Source: Chitinophagaceae bacterium UBA4411
GTDB lineage: Bacteria > Bacteroidota > Bacteroidia > Chitinophagales > Chitinophagaceae
Direction: 5' to 3'
Length of the DNA stretch: 64,000 nt
NCBI GenBank assembly: GCA_002400415.1
Contig: DGQP01000002.1
Coordinates: 509,284 to 573,283, forward strand
The notes under the pieces are model-generated. The model was given only the letters and a program-made list of their open reading frames with translations. It was not told the DNA's origin and made no database searches. Positions 41,205 to 50,724 of this stretch are shown here, one piece after another. Position numbers and translations under genes: made by a program. Numbering within the stretch: position 1 is the first letter of the stretch; every line of letters starts with the position of its first letter.

Positions 41205-44200
41205 TCACTTAACCGGTATTTCAATCAGCAAAGTAAAACCTTTGCCCGGCCCTGTCTCGATACTGGCCTTACCACCAAAAACACTTACCCGGCCTTTGAT
41301 ATTCCGGATACCGATCCCGTCTGTTGTTTTACCGGCTTCCATGCCCTGCCCGTCATCAGCAATCTTCATATAGATAATTCCGTTTTCATTCCGGAGAACA
41401 ATCGTCACATTCTGAGCCTTTGCATACTTTATGATATTAGTGCACTGTTCCTGTGCTATCCGGTAAATGGCTATTTTCCGTTGCTTATCCAGTAACTTTT
41501 CTTTGAATTCTTTACTCTCAACAATCACCCGCATTTTTAAAGCAAAGAACATCTCCTGGGTCATTGCCTCCAACTGCTTTGTCAGACTTTGTAAATTCAG
41601 ATCAGGTGTAACCAGGGAATGTGACAACCTCCTGTTCTCATCAATAGCATGCTGCAGGTTATCAACACAAGGCCCTACAAGTTTACTATTTTCTTCCGGG
41701 TGATCCCTTACGATCGACAACAAGAGCTTGGTGCCTACTAATATCTGGTTCACATTATCATGCAATTCCTGGCCAAGATAGTTCCGTTCCCTTTCCTGGG
41801 CTTCCAGTGCGGTTTCAGTAATCCTGATCTGCTCCATTTTCTGCTGCTGGATCAGGTCATTTTCAAGCTTCCGCTTTTCAGTAATATCATAGCGTATAGC
41901 CAGGTACTGGTAGGGCTTGCCATTTTCCCCGAGGAAAGGAACAATCGTCGTATCAGCCCAGTGAATCTGTCCATCTTTCGATTTATTACAGACCTCTGCC
42001 TTTAACACTTTTCCTTTTTGAATAGTTTGCCAGAAATGCTGCCAGAAAGAATCAGGGTGAACACCGGCATTCAGCACCCGGTGATTCATTCCTATGATTT
42101 CTTCCTTCCCGTAGCCATACAGTTTACAAAACTTATCGTTCACATAAGTGATAGTACCATCTTCATCGGCGAAAGAGACTGTAGCAGATTCATCCAAAGC
42201 GTATTTATAATCTGAAATATCTTTCATGCTCTTCCTCAAATTCGCCTCTGCTTTCTTCCGCTCGGTAATATCATGCCATATGGTATAAAACAATTGCTGT
42301 CCCCTGATAATGATCGGCGTCATCATCACTTCCACCGGGAATTCGGTGCCATCCGCTTTTTTATGTATCCATTCAAAACGGTGATAACCTTTTTTCAGTG
42401 CTTTGGCTATCAGGTCCTTTGTTTTTTTCACAGAAGACTTGCCATCCGGCTGGTATTCGGGTGATATTTCCCAGGGCGACTTATTCAAAAAGGCCTCTTT
42501 GGATGCATACCCCAATAGTGTCAGCGTTGATTTATTACAATCAATAAAATGAGTGCCGTCCAGCAGCAGGATCGCCTCTGCCGATTCCTCGAATAAACGC
42601 TGAAAAGCATCTTCACTTTCAATAAGATCCTGTTCTGCCTTTTTACGTTTGGTAATATCGTTGCCCACACCTATCACACATGGTATTCCCTTATAAATAA
42701 TAGCCATCGAGTTAATAAAAAACGGAATAACCCTTTTGTCTTTGGTCGTAAGCGCCAGCTCAATTCCCGGCAACTGTGTTTTAAATATTTTGCTTAACCT
42801 GTCTTTTAACCGGTTCTTCTCCGGCCCTTCATGGAAGTCAAGCGGGTGCATTTTTTTGATTTCCCGGCTGCTGTATCCGCTCAATTTTTCAAAATTCTTA
42901 TTCCAGCGCAAAAACTCTCCTTCATGTGTGTAGAGATAGAAAATACCCGGCAGGTTATTGATCAGTGAATCTGAAAGGATTTTTTCATTTTCCAGTTTCT
43001 CTTCTGCTCTTTTTCGTTCAGTAATATCTACAAAGACCCCGATCACCCGCACCGGCTGCCCTTCCTCATTCCGGATCACATAAGCCCGGTCAAGTACGGT
43101 TCCATAACTTCCATCGGGCAATAAATAGCGAAAATCATCCTGCCAGGAATCAATATGATTCTTTCTGGCCATCTTTATTCTGCTTATCACTTTATCACGG
43201 TCATCGGGATGGATTCTTTCTGCCCATACATATAAATCAGGGACCGGCACAGAAGAATCATACCCCAGCAGTTTATAAAGGGCTTCATTGCACCATGTTT
43301 TATCTTCAATGAGATCCCACTCCCAGACGGCATCATTCGTGGTCCGGGAAATCCGTTGCAACCGTTCATTAATCTCTTTTATTTGCTGTTCATCTCTTTT
43401 TCGCTGGGAGATATCATTAAAGGTAATAATGACCCGGTTTGCACCGGCCACATCGGTAAATACAGAAGAAGTTACTTCAGCCGGGAATTTTGTCCCGTCC
43501 TTTTTAATGAACTGCATTTCAGTCCTGGCAAATCCTCTTTCCTGCCATTCTTTAAAATAACCGGCCAGTTCGAAATCAGTTTTACCCAGTATCCCATTAC
43601 GGCCAGACTGTCTCATCTCCTCCTCCGACATACCAAGCATGTTCTGCGCCGCCTTATTGGCTGTCAGTACCTTTCCGTCCAATGTGCCAAGTATTATTCC
43701 ATGAAGGCTGTACTCAAAAATTGATCTGAACCTTACCTCACTCTCCCCAAGCTTTAATTGTGCCAGTTTTTCCTCATGAATATCCCTGAAATTAACAGAG
43801 ATAACTTCCACCCCTTTTATATGCAATAAGTTAGAAAAAGTACTTTCCAGGTAGTGCCAGGAGCCGTCTTTAAACAGGAACCTGTATTGTGTTGTAAATA
43901 CCTTTCCCGGCGTGTCAAACATTTCCTGCAGTTGCAGTAATAAACCGGGTATATCATCAGGATGAGTAAGAGAAACATGATCAGATCCTATGATGTCATC
44001 ATCCATGTAACCAGTGATACGCCGTGCTGAAGCGCTGATAAATTTAAATTTATGATCCCGGTCAAGAAGAATAATTCCGCTCGGCGAATTTTCTGTGATT
44101 TCCCTGAATAAGGTTTCGCTTTGTACCAGCTTATTTAACGTGTCCTTATGTTCAGATATATCCAGGAAAGAACCATAAAGGCATTGTGGCTCTCCTTTTT

Positions 44201-46454
44201 CATCCGTAATAACATTCGCGGTGAATGCGACAGGGAATAAAGAGCCGTCAACCCTCTTACCGGTATCCTCACCGTATTCATATCCCTGCTTTTTCAATGC
44301 TTCAATGGTCTGGTATACACGGTCACCTTCAAAAACATCGGTCAGGTTCTTACCAATTAATTCGCTGCTGTGTTTCGCCCCCCACATCCGGACAATTGCA
44401 TTATTTACATAGGTAATAGTGCCATCCAATGCGGTGATGCCAATCCCGCTCAGTGAAGATTCAATAGCGCTTTCTTTCAGCCGCAGGTCCTTTTCCCTCG
44501 CTATCCTTTCTGTAATATGTTCGTGCACGCCGATAATCCGCCGGGCCCGGCCATCCTCATCTCTTCCCGTTACATTGCCGGTAAACCGGAACCATTTGAT
44601 ATCCCCATTTTTACAAACAACCCGGAATTCCTCATCAAATGACTGGTCTGTTCCTTTTAATGTATTGACAAATTTACTGACCAGCCGAAACTGGTCCTCT
44701 TTATAAATAGCATTGAACCAGAATTCAGGGCTGGCCAGATCCTTCTCATTATAATAACCGGTTTGTTCTCTTGTTTTTTCGGAGATAAAAGCCGTTTTAT
44801 TTTCAAAGTTCATTTCCCAAACTCCCAGCTCACTTTTTTCTAATGCCAGCTTCCAGCGAAGTTCATTTTCTTTAATAAGGTTCTCTGCTTGCTTCCGTTC
44901 TGAAATATCCCGCATAAAGGAAATGAAATCATTCCCCTGTAAACGTTTAGTGGTGGTTTCAATATATATACGGGTACCCTCTTTTTTCCTGAACACCCTT
45001 TCATTAATAACAGTAACGCCTTCGGGTAAATCGATGAACCGGGGAGGGTCTTTTTTTATATCATCGGGAAAAGCAATACCGGTTACTCCCATTTCCATAA
45101 ATTCCCGTTCTGAATACCCGAACAGTTCTGTCATTCTTTTATTAACTGCATAGTATCTGTTTTCAACCGGGTTATAAAAACAAACCCCATCTGCCCCCTC
45201 TTCAAAAAGTGTCCGGTATTTGAGCTCACTTTCACTTAATGATTTCTGCATTTTTTTCCGTTCCGTAATATCACGGCCAATAATCAACATCCTGTTACCC
45301 GGCAAAAGCTTATTACTTAATTCTGCAAAAAAAACGGACCCGTCCTTACGTCTTATTTCTCTTTCCTGCAACACGGATTTCCCTTCGAGCACTTCCGGCA
45401 TACGAAGTGCCGGTTCTTCCGGCCCTAATGCCAGTAAATCGAAAATATTCACGCCGGATAATTCTTCCTTACTGTAACCTGTCATTTTGGAAACGAAACT
45501 GTTTACATCAATACACTTACCACTGGTATCGGCAATAATAATCGCATCCGCCGCATGTTCAACCAGTGTCCTGTATAGTTCTTCGCTTTCCCGGAGCTCG
45601 TGCTCCATCTTTTTCTGTTCGGTGATATCATGATAATAAACAGAGACACCTTCCGGGGATGGATAAATGAAATCAAGGAACCATTTGCCGGTAACGGAAT
45701 AATACAGTTCTGCCCGTACAGGCTCCTGTGTTTCCATGGCCTGCTGCAGGCTTTGATAAAAAGGTTCATTCACCACATCCGGAAATTCCTCCCATATATT
45801 TTTACCAATTAGCCCGTCCCTTTTTCGTCCATGCAGTTCTTCAGCCTTTTTATTGATATATGTATATTTCCAATCCTTATCCAGGGCAATAAAAGCATCG
45901 GTGATTCTTTCCAGTATTCCTGAGAGTTCAGTAGTTTTTTCATCAATTTTTCTGGCCAGCTCCTTATTAAATTCCTTCAGGTATTCCCCGGAGCCTGTTT
46001 TTGCCGACAAAACATTCCCATTATTTGACAGTACAGGCATACCTGATTTCACGGTTAACCTATTCCCGACCACAGCAGCTATGCCAATTGTTTTCAGACT
46101 ATCATCTTTTAAAGGATGCAGGACAACGCTTACCCATTTTAACATGCCCTTGTTACATTCCCATTCAAAGTTGCAGCGGTTGCCATCCCTGGCCTGCTCC
46201 AGATGCTCTGCAAATAGTTCTTTCTGCTGATCATTCAGCAGATCATAAAAACCGGCAGTACCAGCCTGCCCGGGCAGTTGTGATAAAGCGTAAAACTCTT
46301 TAAATGCGTTGTTGCACCAGGTCAAGCCGAAAGCTGTATCAAAAAAGCAAACGGCTTCATCGATAAAGTTCAGTACCGAGGGTAGTACAGAATGGCTGGC
46401 AGGTGATGATCCTTCCATGAATTTGAAGTAAGCATTATCCTGGTTTCGCTGCAT
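41205..46454 (-). CDS. Giant orphan multi-PAS sensor histidine kinase
   Basis: This 1749-residue protein has no signal peptide and no membrane span, so it is cytoplasmic. I count about 12 PAS domains from residue 20 to 1530, most with a PAC motif such as DITERKKAE or DISQRKRDE between them. The C-terminus is a NarL-group kinase: HisKA_3 with the phospho-acceptor H in ERERNYLGQELHDNVNQIL (about 1560), and a HATPase domain with IADDGQGM, GIGIRNIKGRV and GPGKGFTLLIEIP. No response regulator is next to it. The gene converges on the TonB receptor with a 5-base gap. Such tandem PAS arrays may sense several signals or act as a long ruler; the ligands are unknown. Confidence 0.94.
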   Translation of the reverse strand: MQRNQDNAYFKFMEGSSPASHSVLPSVLNFIDEAVCFFDTAFGLTWCNNAFKEFYALSQLPGQAGTAGFYDLLNDQQKELFAEHLEQARDGNRCNFEWECNKGMLKWVSVVLHPLKDDSLKTIGIAAVVGNRLTVKSGMPVLSNNGNVLSAKTGSGEYLKEFNKELARKIDEKTTELSGILERITDAFIALDKDWKYTYINKKAEELHGRKRDGLIGKNIWEEFPDVVNEPFYQSLQQAMETQEPVRAELYYSVTGKWFLDFIYPSPEGVSVYYHDITEQKKMEHELRESEELYRTLVEHAADAIIIADTSGKCIDVNSFVSKMTGYSKEELSGVNIFDLLALGPEEPALRMPEVLEGKSVLQEREIRRKDGSVFFAELSNKLLPGNRMLIIGRDITERKKMQKSLSESELKYRTLFEEGADGVCFYNPVENRYYAVNKRMTELFGYSEREFMEMGVTGIAFPDDIKKDPPRFIDLPEGVTVINERVFRKKEGTRIYIETTTKRLQGNDFISFMRDISERKQAENLIKENELRWKLALEKSELGVWEMNFENKTAFISEKTREQTGYYNEKDLASPEFWFNAIYKEDQFRLVSKFVNTLKGTDQSFDEEFRVVCKNGDIKWFRFTGNVTGRDEDGRARRIIGVHEHITERIAREKDLRLKESAIESSLSGIGITALDGTITYVNNAIVRMWGAKHSSELIGKNLTDVFEGDRVYQTIEALKKQGYEYGEDTGKRVDGSLFPVAFTANVITDEKGEPQCLYGSFLDISEHKDTLNKLVQSETLFREITENSPSGIILLDRDHKFKFISASARRITGYMDDDIIGSDHVSLTHPDDIPGLLLQLQEMFDTPGKVFTTQYRFLFKDGSWHYLESTFSNLLHIKGVEVISVNFRDIHEEKLAQLKLGESEVRFRSIFEYSLHGIILGTLDGKVLTANKAAQNMLGMSEEEMRQSGRNGILGKTDFELAGYFKEWQERGFARTEMQFIKKDGTKFPAEVTSSVFTDVAGANRVIITFNDISQRKRDEQQIKEINERLQRISRTTNDAVWEWDLIEDKTWCNEALYKLLGYDSSVPVPDLYVWAERIHPDDRDKVISRIKMARKNHIDSWQDDFRYLLPDGSYGTVLDRAYVIRNEEGQPVRVIGVFVDITERKRAEEKLENEKILSDSLINNLPGIFYLYTHEGEFLRWNKNFEKLSGYSSREIKKMHPLDFHEGPEKNRLKDRLSKIFKTQLPGIELALTTKDKRVIPFFINSMAIIYKGIPCVIGVGNDITKRKKAEQDLIESEDAFQRLFEESAEAILLLDGTHFIDCNKSTLTLLGYASKEAFLNKSPWEISPEYQPDGKSSVKKTKDLIAKALKKGYHRFEWIHKKADGTEFPVEVMMTPIIIRGQQLFYTIWHDITERKKAEANLRKSMKDISDYKYALDESATVSFADEDGTITYVNDKFCKLYGYGKEEIIGMNHRVLNAGVHPDSFWQHFWQTIQKGKVLKAEVCNKSKDGQIHWADTTIVPFLGENGKPYQYLAIRYDITEKRKLENDLIQQQKMEQIRITETALEAQERERNYLGQELHDNVNQILVGTKLLLSIVRDHPEENSKLVGPCVDNLQHAIDENRRLSHSLVTPDLNLQSLTKQLEAMTQEMFFALKMRVIVESKEFKEKLLDKQRKIAIYRIAQEQCTNIIKYAKAQNVTIVLRNENGIIYMKIADDGQGMEAGKTTDGIGIRNIKGRVSVFGGKASIETGPGKGFTLLIEIPVK

Positions 46455-46768
46455 GCGTTAGTTTTATAATGGATATTCGCTTCGATAATTCCGAAAAATA
46501 TTTAATATAACTGCGGCAACTGCTGACTTATGTCAACTAAGAAAGAATCTTAATCATTTTCAGAGAGAAAATAAAGGTAAACACTTATCGTTTTAGGTAA
46601 CTAAGTGCCTTTTCTCAAATTATTAAATTCATACATAATTTCTATTCCTCAACAAACCAGTTGATTCCCTTAGCTAAAATCTTCGGCCTTGTTAACAGAC
46701 TTACAGAAAAACAGCACCAATAATGATTTTGTCTACTGCCCGATAAAAAACTGTGTTATACTAACAGG
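46455..46768. other. Gene-free AT-rich spacer upstream of the PAS kinase
   Basis: This 314-base stretch lies between the hemerythrin stop and the kinase start, both on the minus strand. It must hold the kinase promoter; a near-consensus TATTTTTC occurs on the minus strand about 40 bases upstream of the kinase start. I see no open frame of note, no RNA gene and no strong hairpin. Confidence 0.5.
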
Positions 46769-47248
46769 TTATTTTTTTACCCAAAATTCATCTTTCCATT
46801 CCTCACCGCTAACCGGGTGATCCTCGAGGCTGCAATAAATACTATCCAGTTGTTCCCACGTTAATGTTTGTTCCAGGTGATTGAATAATTGCCGTTCTTC
46901 GAAACGAATATGTGCATCCAGCAGATCACAAAGAAGAGTAAAGGTTCTTTTATCCGCTTCCTGGTCCAATGATAATATCAGTTCGCGGATCTGGGCATGC
47001 TCATTTTTTAATTGCTGTGCCAGCGGGTGATCGGCCTGCATGTAAGGGATCAGTATTTTTTCTTCCTGGTAGAAATGGGGCTTAATATGATGCTTCCAGA
47101 ACCATACACTATAATCCCGCATAGTATTTACCGGAGCCCCGTTTTGTAACCCCTGCCTTATTTTCCAGGCATATAATAAACCATCATGATGTTCCCGGCT
47201 GAGAGGCGCTAACTGCTCACTCCGCCTGATTGGTTTTCTTTCTTCCAT
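46769..47248 (-). CDS. Hemerythrin-like (HHE) protein
   Basis: This 159-residue all-helical protein has the spaced His/Glu ligands of the HHE cation-binding family: LSREHHDGLLYA (H20/H21 region), FWKHHIKPHFYQEEKIL, NEHAQIRELI and DAHIRFEERQLF. These would hold a di-iron centre that binds O2 or senses oxygen or nitric oxide, or handles iron. It is a single gene divergent from phoH. The exact ligand set and role are not settled from sequence. Confidence 0.88.
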   Translation of the reverse strand: MEERKPIRRSEQLAPLSREHHDGLLYAWKIRQGLQNGAPVNTMRDYSVWFWKHHIKPHFYQEEKILIPYMQADHPLAQQLKNEHAQIRELILSLDQEADKRTFTLLCDLLDAHIRFEERQLFNHLEQTLTWEQLDSIYCSLEDHPVSGEEWKDEFWVKK

Positions 47249-47506
47249 ATTCTAAAGTTAAGAAATGGTTTTATTGTAACAGCATAGCGCTTCCTGGAGA
47301 AGACTATTACTGAAAAAACCATTACCCGGAGTGTTAGCCCGTTTTTTTCTGTTCACATCTGTGAATAAGTAAGGTTAGGATAGTACAATTTGTATAAGTT
47401 ATATTTGAAAACAGAGGGGTGATTCTTTTGCAAACAGGCAAAAGACGCTAAATAATCCGGCGTCACCCTTCGCCGGAATTGTTTACTGGTTATTTCCGTA
47501 CTGCCG

Positions 47507-47536
47507 TTGCAAACGGACAAGACCAAACTAAATTTG
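47507..47536 (+). promoter_or_regulatory. Promoter of phoH
   Basis: TTG (47507-47509), a 19-base spacer and TAAATTTG (47529-47536) match the Bacteroidota consensus fully. The transcript would begin about 4-8 bases after the last G, which is at or beside the TTG start codon at 47544. Confidence 0.75.
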
Positions 47537-47543
47537 AAACGAA

Positions 47544-48512
47544 TTGACTGACACAATCATCAACCTTGAAACCGTTAACCCTATTGAGTTCTTCGGCGTA
47601 AACAATGGTAAGTTAGACATTCTCAAAAAGAAATTTCCCCTGTTAAAAATTCTCTCCCGCGGCACCCAGCTCAAACTGAGCGGGGCACCTGAGCAGGTGG
47701 ATTCTGCCCGGGAAAAAATTTCTCTCATCGTTACCTACCTGGAAAGGAACGGGCATATGAGTGAGAATTATTTTGAGCAGATACTGGGAGGTGATGATGC
47801 AGAAACCATTGATAATTTCAAAGAACGAAACCCCAATGAAGTGCTTGTTTTCGGACCCAACGGGAAATCTGTCCGGGCCCGCACAGCCAACCAGAAAAAA
47901 ATGGTGCAGATGGCGGAAAAAAATGACATCATTTTTGCCATCGGACCTGCCGGTACAGGAAAAACTTATACAGCCGTTGCTTTGGCGGTAAGAGCATTAA
48001 AAAACAAACAGGTTAAGAAGATCGTTCTGACAAGACCTGCCGTGGAAGCCGGTGAAAGCCTTGGTTTTTTACCCGGTGACCTGAAAGAAAAAATTGATCC
48101 CTATCTCCGCCCTCTGTATGATGCGCTGGATGATATGATACCCGCCGATAAACTGGGCTACTATATGAGTACCCGCACCATCGAAATTGCCCCGCTGGCT
48201 TATATGCGCGGACGGACATTGGATAATGCATTTATCCTGCTGGATGAAGCACAAAATGCCACTGACCTCCAGTTAAAAATGTTCCTTACACGTATTGGCG
48301 CCAATGCCAAAGCGATCATCACCGGCGATGTTACACAGGTAGACCTTCCCCGCAACCAGAAAAGCGGTTTGAGTACCGCTGTCCGTATCCTTAAAAATGT
48401 GGATGGCATTGGTCATATTGAACTGGATGAGGAAGATGTGGTTCGCCACCGCCTGGTAAAAGCCATCATCCGGGCTTATGACAAAGAGAAAAAAGACCAT
48501 GATAACGGATAG
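47544..48512 (+). CDS. phoH: PhoH-like ATPase
   Basis: This 322-residue protein has an N-terminal KH-like region (about 1-75) and the PhoH P-loop ATPase domain (about 105-320) with Walker A GPAGTGKTYTA, RPAVEAGESLGFLPGDLKEK, and Walker B FILLDEAQNATDLQLKMFL. PhoH proteins are linked to RNA metabolism, often near ybeY. The start is TTG at 47544: an in-frame TGA at 47535 excludes anything earlier, and the promoter ends 7 bases before it, so the mRNA is probably leaderless. The next gene starts 3 bases after its stop. Confidence 0.95.
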   Translation: MTDTIINLETVNPIEFFGVNNGKLDILKKKFPLLKILSRGTQLKLSGAPEQVDSAREKISLIVTYLERNGHMSENYFEQILGGDDAETIDNFKERNPNEVLVFGPNGKSVRARTANQKKMVQMAEKNDIIFAIGPAGTGKTYTAVALAVRALKNKQVKKIVLTRPAVEAGESLGFLPGDLKEKIDPYLRPLYDALDDMIPADKLGYYMSTRTIEIAPLAYMRGRTLDNAFILLDEAQNATDLQLKMFLTRIGANAKAIITGDVTQVDLPRNQKSGLSTAVRILKNVDGIGHIELDEEDVVRHRLVKAIIRAYDKEKKDHDNG

Positions 48513-48515
48513 AAA

Positions 48516-49163
48516 ATGAAACTTCAATTCATTAACCTGATAAAGAGGTGGCTTACCGGCTGCCTCTTGTTTTTGGGATTAAGTTGCACTTACCAAACAG
48601 GCCATAAAAAGAGCACCGATACCACCCGTTATTACCTGCGTATTGACAGCACCAGGGCGCTTATTCAAAATGGTGACCTTATATTTCGCAATGGAACGGA
48701 TGAGGTAAGTAAAGCCGCCCGGAGTATGAACCGTATTGATACTTCCTTTTCACATTGCGGTATTCTGTTAATAGAAAACAACGGTATTTTTGTTTACCAT
48801 GCTATCGGCGGCAGTTATAATCCGGATCAGAAACTAAGGCGTGATCCTCTCGACAGTTTTTTGATACCCGGGGAAGCAGATCGTTTCGCAGTATACCGGT
48901 ATGAGCTGGCTGCGGCAGAAAAAGATTCTCTCTCATTGATTGTGCGCCGGTTTCACCGTGCGGGCCTGAAGTTTGATATGTATTTCAATTTCCTCACCGA
49001 TGAAACCATGTATTGCTCTGAATTTGTTTTCAAAAGTCTCGATAAAGCGATGTCTGGCGAATTGGCTGAATCCATCAGGGCCCGGGAATGGCCTTTTGGT
49101 ATATCACCGGATGACCTTTTCCTTTACAAAAAGAGCAGGTTGATAAAAAGAGTTGACTTTTAA
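48516..49163 (+). CDS. YiiX/YebB-like cysteine hydrolase (permuted papain fold), lipoprotein
   Basis: This 215-residue protein has a signal with lipobox-like LFLGLSCTYQ (Cys near residue 24). The permuted NlpC/P60-like domain follows: NGDLIFRNG, the catalytic His in DTSFSHCGILLI, YHAIGG, and the Cys in MYCSEFVFKSL near residue 167. Family members cleave or modify amide or thioester bonds, often in the cell wall or lipids; the substrate is unknown. It begins 3 bases after phoH and is likely co-transcribed. Confidence 0.85.
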   Translation: MKLQFINLIKRWLTGCLLFLGLSCTYQTGHKKSTDTTRYYLRIDSTRALIQNGDLIFRNGTDEVSKAARSMNRIDTSFSHCGILLIENNGIFVYHAIGGSYNPDQKLRRDPLDSFLIPGEADRFAVYRYELAAAEKDSLSLIVRRFHRAGLKFDMYFNFLTDETMYCSEFVFKSLDKAMSGELAESIRAREWPFGISPDDLFLYKKSRLIKRVDF

Positions 49164-49175
49164 TCTCGCTTGCTT

Positions 49176-49204
49176 TTGATATTGAAGGGGAAAGACTACA
49201 TTTG
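49176..49204 (+). promoter_or_regulatory. Promoter of the 49225 lipoprotein gene
   Basis: TTG (49176-49178), an 18-base spacer and TACATTTG (49197-49204) fit the consensus. The start codon is 20 bases downstream. Confidence 0.7.
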
Positions 49205-49224
49205 TCGCACTCAAAACCACTTAT

Positions 49225-49812
49225 ATGAAAAAAATAATGCAATCCCTGTTTCTCTTTGCAGGTGCAGCCATGCTGATCGTTAGCTGTAATAACAAAGGAG
49301 CCGGCTCTGATCCCAAAGCCGTGCTGGTTGAATTCATGAAAAGACTTTCCGAAAAAGATATTGATGGCGCTGCCAAACTGGCTACCAAAGACAGTAAAGC
49401 CGCACTGGATATGATGAAGAAAGCTATTGATATGGGTGAAAAAATGAAAGGAGAAGTTAAAGAAGAGGAAGATCCCACTGCTGATTTCAAGGATGTGGAA
49501 ATCGGTGAAGCCAAAATCAATGGTGAAACAGCTTTGGTACCCTTTAAAAGCAAAAAGGAAAAAGAAAGCATTGACTTCCCTTTAAAAAAAGAAGATGGCG
49601 CCTGGAAAGTTGATTTCAGCATGGCAACCCTGATGAAAATGGGTAAAGACAAAGCCGGCGCTGAAAGCGGTATGGACGGTATGACCGAAGACGGGAAAGA
49701 TGTGAATGTAAGTGCCGAGGACCTGCAAAAGGGCATGCAGGCTGTAGACAGCATCATGAAAGATCCTAAAACACAGGAAGCAATGAAAGCTCTTGAAAAA
49801 CTGAAACAGTAA
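49225..49812 (+). CDS. Lipoprotein with SnoaL/DUF4878-like fold
   Basis: This 195-residue protein has a lipoprotein signal (AAMLIVSCNNKG, Cys at 21). The segment PKAVLVEFMKRLSEKDIDGAAKL followed by a beta-rich part with KKEDGAWKVDFSM is the pattern of DUF4878/NTF2-like lipoproteins. The C-terminal part is rich in Lys, Met and Asp. The function is unknown. A strong terminator follows, so it is a one-gene unit. It is distantly similar in layout to the next gene. Confidence 0.78.
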   Translation: MKKIMQSLFLFAGAAMLIVSCNNKGAGSDPKAVLVEFMKRLSEKDIDGAAKLATKDSKAALDMMKKAIDMGEKMKGEVKEEEDPTADFKDVEIGEAKINGETALVPFKSKKEKESIDFPLKKEDGAWKVDFSMATLMKMGKDKAGAESGMDGMTEDGKDVNVSAEDLQKGMQAVDSIMKDPKTQEAMKALEKLKQ

Positions 49813-49836
49813 ATAATTGCTTTTCCAATTAATACT

Positions 49837-49865
49837 GATAAAGCCCCTTACTGAGGGGCTTTATC
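49837..49865 (+). terminator. Terminator after the 49225 gene
   Basis: GATAAAGCCCCT and AGGGGCTTTATC form a perfect 12-bp stem with loop TACTG, 24 bases after the stop codon. Confidence 0.88.
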
Positions 49866-49881
49866 ATTTATGTATAATACA

Positions 49882-49908
49882 AGCTGCAAACTTTCGTAAT
49901 TTGCAGCT
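49882..49908 (+). other. 9-bp inverted repeat abutting a start codon
   Basis: AGCTGCAAA (49882-49890) and TTTGCAGCT (49900-49908) are exact inverted copies around CTTTCGTAA and end directly at the ATG at 49909. It could be an operator, or, if transcribed, a hairpin hiding the start. TAATTTG inside it resembles a -7 element shortened by one base. Confidence 0.5.
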
Positions 49909-50340
49909 ATGAACAGAAGGATACTTTTTGCAGCTTTAGCCCTAATTTTCTTTGCTTCCTGCAAAGACACCGGCAGAAATACGACCGGCGGGCAACCCTC
50001 CAGCGATATTGATGCAGCCCGTGAATTTATCCGTGCTGCTTTGGATGGTGATTATACCAAAGCAAAAACATTTGTAGTCAATGACTCCCTCAACCAGCAG
50101 GATATTGAAGCCTCCGAAAGATTATACAGGGAAAGAATGAGTACTGAAGATAAAACAAAATACAGGGGAGCTTCTATTCATATTCATGAAACAAGAGCAA
50201 TTAATGACTCAACCAGTATCATTTATTACTCCAATACGTTCCGGAACCAAAAGGACTCATTGAAAGTGGTAAAATCGGGCGGCAAATGGCTGGTGGATTT
50301 CAAATATATCTTTAAGCACAAACCCGACAGCCTGCGATGA
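49909..50340 (+). CDS. Small DUF4878-like lipoprotein
   Basis: This 143-residue protein has a lipoprotein signal (LALIFFASCKDTGRN, Cys near 18). The rest, DAAREFIRAALDGDYTKAKT, SIIYYSNTFRNQKDSLKVVK and SGGKWLVDFKYIF, is the NTF2-like/DUF4878 layout also seen in the gene before it. Its last bases overlap crcB (ATGA), so the two are translationally coupled. Function unknown. Confidence 0.8.
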   Translation: MNRRILFAALALIFFASCKDTGRNTTGGQPSSDIDAAREFIRAALDGDYTKAKTFVVNDSLNQQDIEASERLYRERMSTEDKTKYRGASIHIHETRAINDSTSIIYYSNTFRNQKDSLKVVKSGGKWLVDFKYIFKHKPDSLR

Positions 50341-50708
50341 TCAAAAACATCCTTTTAATAGGATTAGGCGGGGGGATCGGAAGTATAGCCCGTTATCTCT
50401 GCCAGAGATGGGTGGCTATTTATTATCCTCACCAGTTCCCCTGGGGAACATTTGCCGTGAATATTGCAGGAAGTTTACTGATCGGAATTTTCTGGGGGCT
50501 CAGTTTCCGTTCATTTGATGTAAATGAAAGCTGGAAGCTGTTCCTGATGACAGGGCTTTGCGGCGGGTTTACCACTTTTTCTGCCTTTACCCTGGAAGGG
50601 GTTGGATTACTGAAAGAAAACAGGACAGGATTATTTTTACTTTACACAGCAGGCAGTGTTATAGCCGGCTTACTTGCAACCTATGCCGGTATGAAACTTT
50701 CCCGCTGA
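50337..50708 (+). CDS. crcB: Fluoride exporter CrcB/Fluc
   Basis: This 123-residue protein has four membrane spans and acts as a dual-topology dimeric fluoride channel. Conserved features are GGGIGSIARYLCQRWV, the WGTFAVNIAGSLLIG segment and GLCGGFTTFSAFTLEG, whose phenylalanines line the pore. It overlaps the preceding gene by 4 bases and is 16 bases before ppa. I saw no sequence resembling a fluoride riboswitch in the leader. Confidence 0.95.
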   Translation: MIKNILLIGLGGGIGSIARYLCQRWVAIYYPHQFPWGTFAVNIAGSLLIGIFWGLSFRSFDVNESWKLFLMTGLCGGFTTFSAFTLEGVGLLKENRTGLFLLYTAGSVIAGLLATYAGMKLSR

Positions 50709-50724
50709 TAAAACTTTAATTTTT

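Noticed and set aside
49221..49757. 178-codon minus-strand frame opposite the 49225 lipoprotein
   Set aside because: It is fully antisense to a gene with a clear promoter, lipobox and terminator; its Ser/Leu-rich content is typical of a shadow frame.
50200..50336. Fluoride riboswitch upstream of crcB
   Set aside because: The region is coding sequence of the preceding gene and no riboswitch-like core was recognized.
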